From NCBI RefSeq assembly GCF_003150675.1, contig NZ_QGGB01000001.1, positions 124,001 through 188,000 of the forward strand: DNA of 64,000 nt. The letters run 5' to 3'. The position numbers and the translations under genes are program-made. The stretch comes from Rhodohalobacter mucosus. GTDB lineage: Bacteria; Bacteroidota; Rhodothermia; Balneolales; Balneolaceae. Positions 56,223 to 64,000 of the stretch are shown here, piece by piece (the first letter of the stretch is position 1; each line of letters starts with the position of its first letter). The notes beneath the pieces were generated by a model. It did no database searches, was not told the origin of the DNA, and worked only from the letters and a program-made list of their open reading frames with translations.

Positions 56223-56254
56223 TAAATAACCCCCCCCCCAGATATTATTGTCAA
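56223..56254 (-). promoter_or_regulatory. Candidate phase-variable promoter with G10 spacer
   Basis: On the minus strand TTGACA (complement of 56249-56254) is followed by ATAATATCT, ten G (56230-56239) and TATTTA/TTATTT (56223-56229). The -35 is perfect; spacing is 19-20 bp, longer than the 17 bp optimum, so loss of two or three G would strengthen it. Homopolymer slippage in a promoter spacer is known to switch surface genes in Neisseria. A 7 bp-arm palindrome AAAATGT/ACATTTT lies just upstream (56260-56277). Confidence 0.6.
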
Positions 56255-56311
56255 GTAAAAAAATGTAAAAACATTTTGTAATTACTTATATAACTATTTC
56301 AGATTGTAATC

Positions 56312-59179
56312 TTGTCAACTTTCCAAACCGATACCCTTACCCGCCGGCTTTACTCTACCGATGCCTCCCTCTATGAAGAGCTTCCGAAAGGTGTGGCATT
56401 CCCTGAAAATCCGGACGATATCCGCCGTCTTGTTTTCCGGTCAGCGGAAGAGGGTTTTTCCATAACCCCACGAAGCGCCGGTACCAGCCTGGCCGGGCAG
56501 ACAACAGGGAGCGGCGTGATCATGGATGTATCCCGTCACATGACCCGCATCCTGGAGATCAACCCGGATGAACGATGGGCGCGCGTGGAGCCGGGCGTGA
56601 TCCGTGATACGCTTAACCGCGAGGCCGGTCAATACGGCCTGCAATTCGGTCCCGATACGGCCACCACCAACCGCTGCATGATCGGCGGAATGATCGGCAA
56701 CAACTCCTGCGGTGCATTTTCTATAAAACATAAAACCACCCGGGAGCATATCCTGGAGATCGACGCGGTCTTGTCGGACGGGTCAACGGCGGTGTTCCAT
56801 CCGCTTTCTGAAAAAGAGCTTCAAAATAAACTGTCGCTCGAAAACCTTGAGGGCGACATCTATCGTGGGATGCTTGAGCTGCTTCACAAGTATCGCGACG
56901 CCATTTTTAAGAACTATCCTCACCCGGATATCATCCGAAGAAATACGGGCTATGCACTCGACAGATTGTGTGAGATGGAACCTGTCACGCCGGGCGGCCG
57001 TCCGTTCAACATGGCCGAACTGTTGTGCGGCAGCGAGGGAACCCTGGCCATGACAACATCAGCCAAACTGAATCTGGTGCCGGTCCCCAAGCACAAAGTA
57101 CTTCTCATCCCGCAGTTCAAAACCCTTCGCGAGTCGATGCTCGCAACCGTGGAGGCCGTGAAATGGAATCCGGCCGCAGTAGAGCTGGTCGACAACATTA
57201 TCCTGGACGCAACCAAAGGCAATATCGAACAGAGGCGAAACCGGTTCTTCCTCGATGGTGAACCCGGCTGTATTCTGATTATCCAGTTTGAGGGCGACGA
57301 TGCGGAAGAGATTGCGGAAAAGGCACACGGCCTGGGCAAGGCTCTGAAAGATAAAGGGCTTGGATATGCACATCCTGTGCACGCTGCCGAAGAGGAGATG
57401 AGCCGGGTCTGGGATCTCCGTAAAGCCGGCCTGGGCCTGCTGATGGGTCTGGGGAGAAAATCCCCTTCGCCGACATTTGTGGAAGATACTGCAGTACGGG
57501 TGGATGATCTTCCCGACTATGTAGAAGAGTTTCAGCAGATCCTGCAAAAGCACAACACCAGCTGCGTGTTCTACGCCCATGCTTCGGTAGGAGAGCTTCA
57601 TCTGCGGCCCGTTATCGACACCACAAAACCTGAGGGCATCCAAACGCTGAAAGAGATTGCCGAAGAAGTGGCGGAGCTGGTTAAAAAATATCGCGGTTCA
57701 TTGTCGGGTGAGCACGGCGACGGACGCGCCCGCGCACCGTACATTGAAACCGTGCTTGGAAAGGAGATGATGCCGCTCCTGGAACGGGTGAAAGATATCT
57801 GGGATCCCGAAAACCGGTTCAACCCCGGTAAAATTGTTCGTCCGGCACCTATCGACTCTCATCTTCGATTTTCTCCTGATTACAAAAAACCGGATGTAGA
57901 CACGATTTTTCACTGGCGGAAAGCGGGAGGTTTTGATGCGGCCGTGGAGCAGTGTAACGGGGCCGGTGTGTGCAGAAAACTTGCAGCGAGCGGCGGCACC
58001 ATGTGTCCCTCTTACCACGCTACACGTGAGGAGAAAGACAATACCCGCGGACGTGCGAACCTGTTCCGTCAGCTTTTTTCCGGCAAGCAGCAGGAGGCTT
58101 TTTCATCCGAAGAGCTCAAGGACGCCCTCAGCCTCTGCCTGAGCTGCAAAGCGTGCAAGAGCGAGTGCCCCGCCAATGTGGACATGGCTAAAATGAAGGC
58201 GGAGTTCATGAACGGATGGCATAAACAGCAAGGTACAAGCGCCGGGGAACGCTTTTTTGGTCAGCCGGAAAAACTCTATCCGTTGGCTTCCGCATTTGCC
58301 CCGGTCACCAATCTTATCAACCGGCAAAAACCGGTGAAGGTGCTTCTTGAAAAGCTTTTCAATATCGATTCGCGACGAAACCTGCCGGAGTTCGCATCCG
58401 AAACTTTTGAAAGCTGGTTCCGAAAGAACAGGACAACCCATACCGGGCGCGACAGAAAAGAGGTGGTTTTGCTGGTCGATATCTTTACCAACTACCATGA
58501 GCCGGATGCAGCCATTGCCGCCAGCAAAATCATTGACAAGCTTGGGTATGATGTAGCATTTCCCGGAATATTTCCCACGGGAAGGCCGCAGATCTCAAAA
58601 GGGCTGCTGGATGAGGCATCGGCCATCTGTACCGAAAACATTCACCGTCTGAAAGGTTATGCGGATAAAAGCATGCCCATTGTGGGGCTCGAACCCAGCG
58701 AAATCCTTACCCTTCGAGACGAATACACCGATCTCTGCAGCGAGCAAGATTTTGACGACGCGACAGCCATCGCGCGAAACGCGTTTTTGTGGGAAGAATT
58801 TATCACAACCGAGTTGTCGGCATTGGATGATGCGCCGCAGGCTGGCGGGTCAACGGTTTACATTCATGGCCACTGCCACACGAAGGCGCTCGTTGGTGGA
58901 GATCCCCTGATGCAAGCCTTTAAGCTGATGGGTTTCGAACCGGTTGCTCTGAAGACGGGCTGCTGCGGGATGGCGGGTAGTTTCGGTTATGAACGGGATA
59001 AGTATGATGTATCGATGTCCGTGGGTGAACAGGTGCTCTTTCCCGCACTTCGCGAACTGCCGGACGATGCCATCGTCTGCGCACCGGGCTTCTCCTGCCG
59101 GCATCAGATCACCGACGGGGTTAAGCGCAAAGCCCTGCATCCGGCCGTAATCATGGAAAATGCCTTTGGAGGGATGTAG
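56312..59179 (+). CDS. FAD/Fe-S dehydrogenase of the YdiJ type (likely D-2-hydroxyglutarate dehydrogenase-like)
   Basis: 955 residues, TTG start at 56312 (no ATG or GTG at the N-terminus; homology begins here). FAD-binding PCMH domain: PRSAGTSLAGQTTGSG, GMIGNNSCGAFS. FAD-oxidase C-domain: LSGEHGDGRARAPYIE. Two 4Fe-4S motifs, CNGAGVCRK...MCPSY near 550 and CLSCKACKSECP near 610. CCG-type domain: HGHCHTKAL and TGCCGMAGSFGYE at the end. This order equals E. coli YdiJ, which oxidises D-2-hydroxyglutarate. Neighbouring lhgO supports that role. A glycolate or D-lactate substrate remains possible. Confidence 0.92.
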   Translation: MSTFQTDTLTRRLYSTDASLYEELPKGVAFPENPDDIRRLVFRSAEEGFSITPRSAGTSLAGQTTGSGVIMDVSRHMTRILEINPDERWARVEPGVIRDTLNREAGQYGLQFGPDTATTNRCMIGGMIGNNSCGAFSIKHKTTREHILEIDAVLSDGSTAVFHPLSEKELQNKLSLENLEGDIYRGMLELLHKYRDAIFKNYPHPDIIRRNTGYALDRLCEMEPVTPGGRPFNMAELLCGSEGTLAMTTSAKLNLVPVPKHKVLLIPQFKTLRESMLATVEAVKWNPAAVELVDNIILDATKGNIEQRRNRFFLDGEPGCILIIQFEGDDAEEIAEKAHGLGKALKDKGLGYAHPVHAAEEEMSRVWDLRKAGLGLLMGLGRKSPSPTFVEDTAVRVDDLPDYVEEFQQILQKHNTSCVFYAHASVGELHLRPVIDTTKPEGIQTLKEIAEEVAELVKKYRGSLSGEHGDGRARAPYIETVLGKEMMPLLERVKDIWDPENRFNPGKIVRPAPIDSHLRFSPDYKKPDVDTIFHWRKAGGFDAAVEQCNGAGVCRKLAASGGTMCPSYHATREEKDNTRGRANLFRQLFSGKQQEAFSSEELKDALSLCLSCKACKSECPANVDMAKMKAEFMNGWHKQQGTSAGERFFGQPEKLYPLASAFAPVTNLINRQKPVKVLLEKLFNIDSRRNLPEFASETFESWFRKNRTTHTGRDRKEVVLLVDIFTNYHEPDAAIAASKIIDKLGYDVAFPGIFPTGRPQISKGLLDEASAICTENIHRLKGYADKSMPIVGLEPSEILTLRDEYTDLCSEQDFDDATAIARNAFLWEEFITTELSALDDAPQAGGSTVYIHGHCHTKALVGGDPLMQAFKLMGFEPVALKTGCCGMAGSFGYERDKYDVSMSVGEQVLFPALRELPDDAIVCAPGFSCRHQITDGVKRKALHPAVIMENAFGGM

Positions 59180-59388
59180 TTGGAGGTTGGTAGTTCGTGG
59201 TTCGTTGATAGTTGTTCGTAGTTCGTTGCTCCTTGTTCGGTTTCTCTGTTTCTCTGTTTCTCTGTTCGTCTGTTTCTCTGTTCATCTGTTCGTCTGTTCA
59301 TCTGTTTTTCTTCTCTCCATAGGTATCTCTCTTTTCCCGGCTGTACTCATAGCAGAAACCATTTCATTATCCTTAAACCGTTTCCGCT
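59180..59388. repeat. Low-complexity spacer with eight tandem octamers
   Basis: Starts with GTTCGTAG/GTTCGTTG-like motifs, then eight copies of TTYNTCTG (TTTCTCTG, TTCGTCTG, TTCATCTG) at 59241-59304. A minus-strand frame across it is low-complexity and not a gene. Confidence 0.9.
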
Positions 59389-60666
59389 ATGAAAAAACCA
59401 GCCGCCAGCCTTCTGCTATTTCCTGTTCTTATCTTGCTGTTGCTCAGCTCCTGTGATGACATCACCAAGCAGACCATTACCTGGGTTGAATTTGAACCTG
59501 TTTACATGTCGCAGGAGGAGTTCCTGAACTCCGTTGCACAGGAAAGTGCCAAAGACCTTGAGAACCCGGGCAAGATCTATTTTTACAACGGCTACCTTTT
59601 TGTGAATGAGGTAAATGAGGGAATCCACATCATCGACAACCGGGATCCTTCCAGCCCAGTTAATGTCGGATTCATCAATATTCCGGCAAATAAAGATCTC
59701 GCAATCCGGAACGATATTCTTTACGCAGATTCGCAAAAAGACCTGCTGATATTCGATATCAGTGACCTGGAAAATGCTGAGCTTATCGAGCGCATTGAAG
59801 ACGTATTCAACACCAGTGCAGAGATGGCTCCCGGATTCACAACCCAGGCGGTTGATCCGGAAAAGGGCCTCGTAATCGACTGGAAACCCGTAGTGAAGGA
59901 AGAGATTTGTGAAGGAACCTGCAGATCGCACCCCGGCTGGGGATTTCGCACGCTTGCATCCACCGACGCGATGTTCAGCGGCGGGGCGGGCTCTGAGGGT
60001 TCGCAAAGCGGGGTCGGGGGATCCATGGCCCGGTTCACAATTCAGGGCGATTACCTGTATGCGGTGGACCATACCGACCTGATCACATTTAACGTAACGT
60101 CTGCCGACAATACGATTAAGGTGGATCAGAAAAGTCTTGGATGGGCTATTGAAACCATATTCCCGTATCAGGAAAACCTGTTTATCGGGTCGGAATCGGC
60201 CATGTACATCTATGAGCTGAGCAACCCGACCAGTCCCTCACAACTTTCGGTATATCTGCATGCAACCTCCTGCGACCCTGTTGTGGTTGAGGGAGATTAT
60301 GCCTTTGTGACCCTGAGGGAGGGTGAACGGTGTCCGCGAGGCATCAACCGCCTTGAAGTTATCGATGTAGAGAACCTGACGCAGCCCACCAAGGTGCAGT
60401 CCTATGAAATGATCAATCCGCACGGGCTGGGAATCGATAACGGAACGCTCTTTGTCAGCGAAGGCGAGTACGGGTTAAAAATCCTGGATGCAGCCAATCC
60501 GCTTGAAATACGTCAGCTGCGACACATCACGGATATACAGGCTTATGATGTGATCCCCCTGAATGGTGTGCTGATGGTGACCGGCGGCGGCGGAATTGTT
60601 CAGTACGACTACTCAGACCTCGATAATCTGCGGCTACTGAGCACCATACCTGTGTACAGCGAGTAA
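59389..60666 (+). CDS. LVIVD-repeat lipoprotein
   Basis: 425 residues. Lipobox LLLLSSC near residue 23 gives a membrane anchor. The body is an LVIVD-type propeller: GIHIIDNRDPSSPVNVGFINIP, LLIFDISDLENAELIERI, MYIYELSNPTSPSQLSVYL, RLEVIDVENLTQPTKVQSYE and GLKILDAANPLEIRQLRHI. Two Cys in EEICEGTCRSHP (about residue 190) and one pair near 295-325 may form disulphides. Common surface lipoprotein type; ligand unknown. Confidence 0.9.
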   Translation: MKKPAASLLLFPVLILLLLSSCDDITKQTITWVEFEPVYMSQEEFLNSVAQESAKDLENPGKIYFYNGYLFVNEVNEGIHIIDNRDPSSPVNVGFINIPANKDLAIRNDILYADSQKDLLIFDISDLENAELIERIEDVFNTSAEMAPGFTTQAVDPEKGLVIDWKPVVKEEICEGTCRSHPGWGFRTLASTDAMFSGGAGSEGSQSGVGGSMARFTIQGDYLYAVDHTDLITFNVTSADNTIKVDQKSLGWAIETIFPYQENLFIGSESAMYIYELSNPTSPSQLSVYLHATSCDPVVVEGDYAFVTLREGERCPRGINRLEVIDVENLTQPTKVQSYEMINPHGLGIDNGTLFVSEGEYGLKILDAANPLEIRQLRHITDIQAYDVIPLNGVLMVTGGGGIVQYDYSDLDNLRLLSTIPVYSE

Positions 60667-60920
60667 CATCACAGGGTTCCGGTAAGTGAGGTGGATGATT
60701 TGGGCCAATAAGCTGATTTAACGTGAGTTTCCCGAAGGGATCCCTCACGGGGCGAAATAAGAAATTGAACAGGAAGAGCCCCATTGCCCTCCGTCAGCCG
60801 ACGGAGGGACACTCTTCAACAAGCTTTTATCCTAAACTCAGTTGAAATGTTGACTTTTTACGAAACTAAAAGCGTTCTCTCATAAACCTGGATGATTTAA
60901 CACCTTTCAGATTGTATATC
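60667..60920. other. Gap with two hairpins, no gene
   Basis: 254 bp. CGTGAG...CTCACG at about 60721-60750 and a perfect 9 bp-arm hairpin CCCTCCGTC-AGCC-GACGGAGGG at 60787-60808. Neither is followed by T-run. They may be RNA-stabilising or REP-like sequences. Confidence 0.6.
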
Positions 60921-61643
60921 ATGAAAACACTCCTCATTCTTTTTACGCTATGCGTCTCTGTTACCGGCGTGCTGTCCGGACAACAGCGTGAAGCCGGAAC
61001 AGACGTCATATATCTGAAAAATGGCAGCGTGATCCGCGGTGAAATTCTGGAGATCAAAGAGAACGGGCATATACGCATTCGCTATTCGAATTCTGATGAG
61101 CTGTTGATAATGGTAAACGACATCCTGCGTGTGAACCGTGACCGGGTTTCCACCGGACTTCACTACAACACTTCCGGTTATATGAACCGGTCAGGATTTG
61201 AAATATTGAGCGGTACAGGCGGTAATACGTTTCGGTTTGCCAGCATTCACGGCCTCCATTTCAATCCGCACCTATCGGCAGGCCTGGGAATAGGCCTTAC
61301 ACCCTACAATGATCCGCTGAACCTGATCCCTTTCTTTGCGGATGTAAATTACAGGCTCCTGAAAGCCAACACCTCCCCCTATATCTATCTGAAAGCGGGA
61401 TACAATTTCACCATGAAGAACGAAAATGAAGATACTGCCGCGCTGAACCGCCATACAGGAGGATTGCTCATAAATCCCGGTGCGGGAATCGACTTCAATT
61501 TCGCATCGGGCTTCGGTTGGTATATTCAGGCGGGCTATAATATCGATCAGTCATCCTTCGAGTTTGACGGATGGGGAACCGAAGTGGTGCGTACGGATTT
61601 GACGTACCGCAGAATAAGTGTTGGTATGGGCTTCACCTTCTGA
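60921..61643 (+). CDS. Exported outer-membrane beta-barrel-like protein with small N-terminal domain
   Basis: 240 residues from ATG 60921 (a TTG at 60912 is in frame but less likely). Signal peptide MKTLLILFTLCVSVTGVLSGQ, then a 45-residue Sm-like unit (VIYLKNGSVIRGEILEIKENGHIRIRYSNSDELLIMVNDILRV), then a barrel-like segment (FNPHLSAGLGIGLTPYNDP ... RISVGMGFTF ending in F). Resembles the N-domain of the gene at 62310-63188. Function unknown. Confidence 0.82.
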   Translation: MKTLLILFTLCVSVTGVLSGQQREAGTDVIYLKNGSVIRGEILEIKENGHIRIRYSNSDELLIMVNDILRVNRDRVSTGLHYNTSGYMNRSGFEILSGTGGNTFRFASIHGLHFNPHLSAGLGIGLTPYNDPLNLIPFFADVNYRLLKANTSPYIYLKAGYNFTMKNENEDTAALNRHTGGLLINPGAGIDFNFASGFGWYIQAGYNIDQSSFEFDGWGTEVVRTDLTYRRISVGMGFTF

Positions 61644-61676
61644 TCTCAACCAACCTTTGCAGTCATCTGTTTAACT

Positions 61677-62267
61677 TTACTCTGCAATACTGAAGCGAAG
61701 TGTAACCTGAGCAACACGTTCACCCAGTTTTCTTCCTTTTTCCAGAAATCGGGGATGAATGTTTTCCGGTTGCCCTGCAGCGAACGGTTCTTCGGATGTA
61801 ATGGCAGACGCACCAAAGGCCTGGGTCCAGTCGGGGCCGCCTACCACAATCATCCCGAAAATGAGCATACTCTGCAGAACACCGGTTTGCGCCAGCTCCT
61901 CCCCTGCAGAAATACCACCCCCGGTAACAAAAACGGCACCGATTTTATCCTTCAGCGGTGAACCCTCAAACGGCCATGAAGCGATAAATCTCGATATTTC
62001 GGGGGTTATGGCGGCATTATACACCGGGCTGCCCACGATGATAGCATCTGCATTTTTCAGATCCGTTTCCGTAACATCTGCAGACTGTTTCAGCAGGACC
62101 TGAATACCATCAACCGACCTTGCTCCGTCGGCCACGCTGCGGGCCATCATCTCCGTATTTCCCGTTTCGGAGTGATATGCAATCAATACCGTTTTTTGAG
62201 CAAATGCAGAGTAACTGCTAATAAAAAAAAGAAGAATAAAAACGGTTAACGTTGCCTGTTTCATCAA
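61677..62267 (-). CDS. Flavodoxin-family protein with signal peptide
   Basis: 196 residues. N-terminus MMKQATLTVFILLFFISSYSAFAQ looks like a cleavable signal peptide. A flavodoxin/WrbA-like domain follows: VLIAYHSETGNTEMMARSVADG (FMN phosphate loop T/S-x-T-G-x-T-type), DAIIVGSPVYNAAITPEISRFI and VFVTGGGISAGEEL. Flavodoxins are normally cytosolic; an exported one would need FMN outside or Tat-like export, and no RR motif is present. The signal, if real, is the odd feature. The protein would be an electron carrier or quinone reductase. Confidence 0.85.
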   Translation of the reverse strand: MMKQATLTVFILLFFISSYSAFAQKTVLIAYHSETGNTEMMARSVADGARSVDGIQVLLKQSADVTETDLKNADAIIVGSPVYNAAITPEISRFIASWPFEGSPLKDKIGAVFVTGGGISAGEELAQTGVLQSMLIFGMIVVGGPDWTQAFGASAITSEEPFAAGQPENIHPRFLEKGRKLGERVAQVTLRFSIAE

Positions 62268-62309
62268 TCTTTGATTAGGGGTTATACTAAGAAACTGCGG
62301 TGTCCCGGA

Positions 62310-63188
62310 TTATCTGTTCCCGAACGGAATGGTGACACTGAGCCATGGCACGCCTACGATGTCAACAGCCGACAGCGGGCGGGCCAGGCCAAAATCGAGC
62401 GCAAAATTTTCTGGAGCCCATCTTCCCCCGAAGATACCAAACCCGCTGCCTTCGATACCCGGCAAAAAGTAAATCTCGCCAAGCAGCTGAAATGTTCTGT
62501 TTGTCCTGATCAGTCCGCTCACGTTTACCAGCGGTGTATCGGAAATTTCTCCTCCGCCAAACCCATATCCAAAGCCTATGGTGAGGTTTTTATCCCTGTT
62601 GCCAATCGTTGTATTTCCATAAAACAATCCGAAACCGCCATCGGTGTCTTCGCCGACCACACCACCGATCAAGGCTCCTCCACCCGCATAAAATTTACCG
62701 TGAGTGATGGGAATGGAAACTTTGGGTAGTATCCAGAATGGGAACGATGACTGGCCAAATAGAAATAGCGGAACCAAACCGGCACCGATGGACACATTAT
62801 CGGTTATTCCCACATTGGCATTGTTTAACAGAATCCAGGTGTTTTGGTAGTATCCGGCACCCTGTTTCAGTCCGATCGCATTCGGGGCAAAAAAGTACCG
62901 GGTACCCTGAGGGTTCTCGAACCAGTAGCTCCCATCCCTGATTCTGTCCGGTTCAATGGTTCGCAAAGAGCGGATGTTTGTTTTCTCAATGGTGATCTCG
63001 CCCAGTCCATCCACCCTGAGAATGATCTGATCCTCATTTTCTTCTACAATCCGGCCGACCAGTACTGTGCCATCGTTCGTTTCAATCCGTACCGTTTCAC
63101 CCGTTCGGTCCTGTGCCTGCATTGAAGCAGGCAGAATCCACAAAGAGAGGACCAGTAGGAAAAAAGGGAAGGTCATTTTTGGGGTCAT
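62310..63188 (-). CDS. Exported beta-barrel-like protein with Sm-like N-terminal domain
   Basis: 292 residues. ATG 63186-63188 has a good AAGGAAA site. Signal peptide MTPKMTFPFFLLVLSLWILPASMQA, then VRIETNDGTVLVGRIVEENEDQIILRVDGLGEITIEKTNIRSL (about 32-75), the same D/N-G-x-x-x-x-G-x-I pattern as the 60921 protein. The remainder is Gly-rich with alternating strands (GGGALIGGVVGEDTDGGFGLFYG). Outer-membrane location is inferred. Function unknown. Confidence 0.82.
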   Translation of the reverse strand: MTPKMTFPFFLLVLSLWILPASMQAQDRTGETVRIETNDGTVLVGRIVEENEDQIILRVDGLGEITIEKTNIRSLRTIEPDRIRDGSYWFENPQGTRYFFAPNAIGLKQGAGYYQNTWILLNNANVGITDNVSIGAGLVPLFLFGQSSFPFWILPKVSIPITHGKFYAGGGALIGGVVGEDTDGGFGLFYGNTTIGNRDKNLTIGFGYGFGGGEISDTPLVNVSGLIRTNRTFQLLGEIYFLPGIEGSGFGIFGGRWAPENFALDFGLARPLSAVDIVGVPWLSVTIPFGNR

Positions 63189-63325
63189 TGGTTTCCTTTT
63201 TTTGAATTTTGGTTTTACACGGGACGGTTATTCTGCAAAAGATGTCGGTTACCTGCGATACACAAATACGGCTGAATGATAGAAATGTTTTGTAATGGCA
63301 GCCTGTTACCGGGCTTTTTTCTTAT

Positions 63326-64000
63326 CTAATTTTGAATTCCCACTCTCTCAATAAGCTCACGGGCACTGCTTAGTGCAGAATCGGATATGCTCTCACCGCT
63401 CATCAGTGCAGCCACTTCACGGATATGCTCTTCAGGTGATAGCGGTGTAATCTGAGTAACTGTGCGGTCCCCGGTTTCCCTTTTTTCTACGCGGTAGTGC
63501 CTGTGTGCCTGACTGGCAATCTGCGGCTGGTGTGTAATCGCTACAATCTGACAGTGTCCGGAAAGCTTTCGCATTTCACGGCCTACTTTTTCAGAAATAT
63601 TGCCGCTGATTCCGGTGTCGATCTCATCAAAAATCATGACCGGCAGATGCTGTTCCCTGGCCAGAATCGATTTCAGGGAGAGCATCACACGGCTCACTTC
63701 ACCGCCTGATGCAATTTTTGCCAAAGGCTTTGGATCTTCACCCTTATTGGTGGAGATGAAAAACCGAACGTCGTCACACCCGTTAACGGTACACTCAACC
63801 TGCTTGCCGTCAATCTGAATCCAGCCGGTATCCGACTCTTTCCACTCCACGTCCACGCGGAACTGTCCGTGGCCGATACCCAGATTTGCAAGTGCGGCTA
63901 CAATCTCAGCGGAGAGCACTTCACCAATGCGTTCCCGCTCGTTATGAACTCTTATTGCACGCTGCCGAAGTATCTCTGCCTGTTTAGAGATATCCGTTTC
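63326..64000 (-). CDS. recN: DNA repair protein RecN (C-terminal part; N-terminus outside window)
   Basis: The frame enters from the right edge (ETDISKQAEILRQRAIRV...) and ends at 63326. LASGGEVSRVMLSLKSIL is the ABC signature, PVMIFDEIDTGISG is Walker B and IVAITHQPQIASQAHRHY holds the switch His. The N-terminal Walker A and coiled coil are beyond the window. RecN is an SMC-like ATPase in double-strand-break repair. An internal GTG at 63917-63919 is not the real start because the reading frame continues. Confidence 0.96.
   Translation of the reverse strand, partial: ETDISKQAEILRQRAIRVHNERERIGEVLSAEIVAALANLGIGHGQFRVDVEWKESDTGWIQIDGKQVECTVNGCDDVRFFISTNKGEDPKPLAKIASGGEVSRVMLSLKSILAREQHLPVMIFDEIDTGISGNISEKVGREMRKLSGHCQIVAITHQPQIASQAHRHYRVEKRETGDRTVTQITPLSPEEHIREVAALMSGESISDSALSSARELIERVGIQN

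Noticed and set aside
59104-59301. 65-codon minus-strand frame rich in Arg, Glu, Thr
   Set aside because: Low-complexity translation of the octamer repeat and end of the dehydrogenase gene.
63326-63919. GTG at 63917-63919 as recN start
   Set aside because: The reading frame continues to the window edge with RecN-like residues, so this is internal.

Overview
The window looks like a chromosome segment from the Bacteroidota/Rhodothermota side of the tree, most likely a Balneolales-type bacterium. The evidence is a gliding/type IX secretion signature (GldC-like protein, PorX-type response regulator with a PglZ domain), a TonB-dependent receptor with a carboxypeptidase-regulatory N-domain, BatA-type and DUF4199 membrane proteins, several lipoproteins, and many genes without a clear Shine-Dalgarno sequence. 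This placement is inference from gene content; no rRNA gene is present to confirm it.

Layout. 1-12.4 kb is a long minus-strand run: a DnaJ/CbpA-like co-chaperone (cut by the window edge), dnaK, a small heat-shock protein, aroA, a giant TPR protein, a CBS protein, hflX, a small membrane protein and a BatA/vWA-like protein. A divergent lipoprotein with a propeller-like C-terminus follows (12.5-15.2 kb). 15.2-24.5 kb is again minus strand: epimerase, cdsA, DUF2007, CPBP protease, DUF4199, DUF2085, accA, gldC, rluD, a DegP-like lipoprotein protease and nrnA. At 24.6-26.6 kb thiamine pyrophosphokinase overlaps an SSS transporter. 26.9-30.4 kb holds DUF1761, a small unknown protein, tsaE, porX and an HhH protein. 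30.5-41 kb holds an alpha/beta hydrolase, a tiny DUF1508 gene, a TonB receptor, a HisKA_2 sensor kinase, two exported proteins and a membrane TPR protein.

41-43.7 kb is the most unusual stretch. A Fic protein gene lies between two copies of a ~51 bp repeat made of a terminator plus the 3' end of tRNA-Arg(ACG). Four tandem 121-122 bp units built from the same tRNA end and terminator abut that tRNA. A second tRNA-Arg (UCG) is followed on its 5' side by ~94 bp units built from remodelled pieces of its own 5' half. 43.9-47.1 kb is a two-gene operon of an AstE/aspartoacylase-like hydrolase and a GCS2-like ligase fused to CBS domains, divergent from a small TIR-like (DUF1863-type) protein.

48-54.7 kb is mostly metabolic: lipase-like hydrolase, double universal stress protein, YceI protein, ahcY, a TlpA-like lipoprotein and an L-2-hydroxyglutarate oxidase. 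An AT-rich insert at 54.7-56.3 kb carries a Cys-rich exported peptide and a propeller-like protein, behind a promoter-like sequence whose -35/-10 spacer contains a run of ten G, a possible phase-variation switch. The divergent gene is a YdiJ-like FAD/Fe-S dehydrogenase. The right end holds an LVIVD lipoprotein, two beta-barrel-like proteins with similar N-domains, an apparently exported flavodoxin, and the C-terminal part of RecN.
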